In this document: positions 38,012 through 39,234 of the stretch, one piece after another
Numbering within the stretch: position 1 is the first letter of the stretch
How the letters are laid out: every line of letters starts with the position of its first letter
Virus record (IMG/VR): IMGVR_UViG_3300022214_000014
Location: 1 to 39,234 of that record
Strand: one strand, 5' to 3'
DNA length: 39,234 nucleotides
Source: a virus
Position numbers and translations under genes: made by a program
Notes under the pieces: model-generated
Databases searched by the model: none
What the model saw: only the letters and a program-made list of their open reading frames with translations
Told to the model about the DNA's origin: nothing

Positions 38012-38233
38012 ATGACGACAGTTGACGCACAGCTTGATCGCTGCACTTGTGGGGCCACATTTTCGGAGCCGTGGTATCACATGAGTTTGTGTCCCTTTCG
38101 CAAAGGTCGAGAACGAGTCCTGCATAAACGATTCTGCTCATTTTTTCAATGGGATCACCGATTCAGCTTCGCACCGAGCGATTGTACATGCGGCGCTGAG
38201 GTAGAGCTGGCTAACATTAAGGGTGAGGTATGA
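38012..38233 (+). CDS. Cys-rich small protein with two CTCGA motifs
   Basis: A 73-residue protein beginning MTTVDAQLDRCTCGA and with a second CTCGA near residue 60; other Cys (SLCPF, RFCSFF) could complete a zinc site. It ends ELANIKGEV like the preceding gene. The final GGTGAGG of its coding sequence is the ribosome site of the next gene. A partial copy lies at the left edge (3-89). Confidence 0.65.
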   Translation: MTTVDAQLDRCTCGATFSEPWYHMSLCPFRKGRERVLHKRFCSFFQWDHRFSFAPSDCTCGAEVELANIKGEV

Positions 38234-38504
38234 GCGACGAATATCTGACGTTGAAATGGGGCGGCCCTAAATCGTGGTATTTCAACAAAACAAATGAGCG
38301 GGCCGTAGAAGCATTTGGGCGATGGGTTGCCGGCGGGGTGAGCACGAGCGCCGCCATGAACCACCCCACAGACGAACAGAAGCAGGCTATCTGCGACCTT
38401 ATCGACGCGGGAGATTTCGATACCGTCTATCTCGATTGGGATGATAAGGAGGTCACGAAAGACGAGGCGAAGGCTTACGTTATGAACTATGGCAAGGAGG
38501 TCAC
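38145..38504. repeat. Partner copy of the left-end repeat
   Basis: This is the right copy of the duplication described for 1-360. Here the downstream sequence leads to two further early genes instead of to the lysis genes. Confidence 0.85.
38203..38231 (+). repeat. 29-base repeat, second copy
   Basis: Exact match to 37978-38006 with different upstream coding sequence. It carries the last codons of the Cys-rich gene and the start of the gene at 38230. Confidence 0.8.
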
Positions 38505-38508
38505 ATGA
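38230..38508 (+). CDS. Small acidic phage protein, copy B of 86-352
   Basis: A 92-residue protein almost identical in pattern to the copy at 86-352, with four extra residues (KEVT) at the end. It couples by ATGA with its neighbours. Conserved core QKQAICDLIDAGDFDTVYLDW. Function unknown. Confidence 0.75.
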   Translation: MSDEYLTLKWGGPKSWYFNKTNERAVEAFGRWVAGGVSTSAAMNHPTDEQKQAICDLIDAGDFDTVYLDWDDKEVTKDEAKAYVMNYGKEVT

Positions 38509-38720
38509 ATGGACGGAATAATTTTTATCGTCGCGTTCTTGTTGAGCGTGCTATTGCTGCGACTGACAAGTATACTGCTCTTGAGCTTATGCGAATCTAT
38601 ACGACAGCGGCTTTTCGGGAGTGGGAGACACCGCTTGTAGAGTATGGGAGAATGAGGGAAGAACAGCTATTACAGCAGCATGACGCTGCACAACGGATAG
38701 AGGATGAGAGTTATGACTGA
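38505..38720 (+). CDS. Small basic helical protein
   Basis: A 71-residue protein (MNGRNNFYRRVLVERAIAATD), helical with LELMRIYTTAAFREWE and an acidic-Gln end. AGGAGG lies upstream inside the previous gene. It overlaps the following gene by 8 bases. No family recognised. Confidence 0.6.
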   Translation: MNGRNNFYRRVLVERAIAATDKYTALELMRIYTTAAFREWETPLVEYGRMREEQLLQQHDAAQRIEDESYD

Positions 38721-39234
38721 GGGCATTGTAAATATACACGGCAAGCAGTACCAGACGGTTGCCTACCGGGTCAATAAATTCCGCGAGCAGCACCCAGACT
38801 GGACCATTCAAACGCAGCTCATCATGCAGGATGACGAAAAGGTTATTATGAGGGCGCTTATTCGGAACGGTGAAAAACTGCTTTCCACTGGTTACGCGGA
38901 GGAGGTAAGGGCCGCGAGCAAGATCAACGCGACATCGGCGCTAGAGGTGGCCGAGACATCGGCTATTGGAAGGGCGTTGGCAGCCCTTGGGCTTGCCGGC
39001 ACAGAATACGCCTCAGCAGACGAGGTGGCTGGCGCGATAAGCCAGCAAAAGACGCAGGAGGCTATAGACTATCTCAAGGCCCACAACGACGCCTGGAAGC
39101 GTCACGAAGCGTCAATACAGGCCATCAGGGAATACGTGGACGCCGGGAACCTTCCTGCCGTCTGGGAGGCGTGGAACGAGATACCAGAGGACGACAGGCG
39201 CGCGCTCAGGGTTGCCCCGACAAAGGGTGGATGG
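38713..39234 (+). CDS. Rad52/Erf-related protein, truncated by window end
   Basis: 174 codons visible without a stop; the 3' end lies outside. Residues 20-60 are beta-like (WTIQTQLIMQDDEKVIMRALI), then ALEVAETSAIGRALAALGL (about residues 75-93), a motif shared with Erf/Rad52-superfamily annealing proteins and related phage ssDNA-binding proteins. A long helical C-terminal part follows. The codon preference here looks richer in G and C than in the early genes before it, hinting at separate origin. It would be a second annealing-type protein beside 36187-36888. Confidence 0.6.
   Translation, partial: MTEGIVNIHGKQYQTVAYRVNKFREQHPDWTIQTQLIMQDDEKVIMRALIRNGEKLLSTGYAEEVRAASKINATSALEVAETSAIGRALAALGLAGTEYASADEVAGAISQQKTQEAIDYLKAHNDAWKRHEASIQAIREYVDAGNLPAVWEAWNEIPEDDRRALRVAPTKGGW

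Noticed and set aside
1-39234. tRNA genes or CRISPR arrays
   Set aside because: No cloverleaf with an acceptor stem and T-loop signature and no regularly spaced identical repeats were seen.

Overview
This window is most of a tailed bacteriophage genome with a podovirus-type (T7-like) virion. It is probably an uncultivated phage of a Gram-negative bacterium, and the exact host cannot be read from the sequence. The diagnosis rests on a complete T7-style late module: large terminase, portal, scaffold, HK97-fold capsid, tail tubular proteins A and B, three internal virion proteins, a tail fibre with a T7 gp17-like N-terminus, and a holin-containing lysis end. There is no integrase, no RNA polymerase, no DNA polymerase and no primase-helicase in the window, and both contig ends are cut inside genes, so replication genes may lie beyond the right end or may be supplied by the host.

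Layout. Positions 1-360 hold a small plus-strand gene pair that is a second, diverged copy of 38145-38504. From 375 to 30063 nearly everything is on the minus strand in one tightly packed late module, read right to left: a small HTH protein resembling a small terminase (29683-30063), a large receptor-binding and adhesin block (29.5-19.4 kb; two pectate-lyase-like spikes, a duplicated fibre protein and a 1332-residue repeat protein), an HExxH metallopeptidase, terminase and portal, scaffold and capsid, tail tube, internal virion proteins, tail fibre, and lysis genes. The 664-base region 30064-30727 separates the two transcription directions and carries two DnaA-box sequences, inverted repeats and a 105-base region that folds into a branched structure. 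From 30728 to 39234 are short plus-strand early genes: HTH and zinc-binding small proteins, a DUF932 protein, a YqaJ-like exonuclease, a Rad52/Erf-like annealing protein and an SSB, interrupted by one antisense island (34694-35177) holding a PD-(D/E)XK nuclease and an excisionase-like HTH protein.

How they work together. Early plus-strand genes provide recombination (exonuclease, annealing protein, SSB) and takeover functions. The minus-strand genes build the virion, package DNA and lyse the cell. Most late genes overlap by 4 bases (ATGA) or abut, so they are translationally coupled.

The most unusual observation is a shared N-terminal leader on six virion-module proteins (scaffold, capsid, capsid-associated protein, the repeat adhesin, a 168-residue protein and a fibre). 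It is M-[KNR], then hydrophobic residues with one or a few Lys/Arg, ending in Pro at residue 13 (residue 16 in one). In four of the six the leader is followed at once, or after one residue, by a second Met that looks like the ancestral start. Other points of note are the branched RNA candidate, the origin candidate, an acetyltransferase-like domain inside an internal virion protein, and the diverged terminal duplication.
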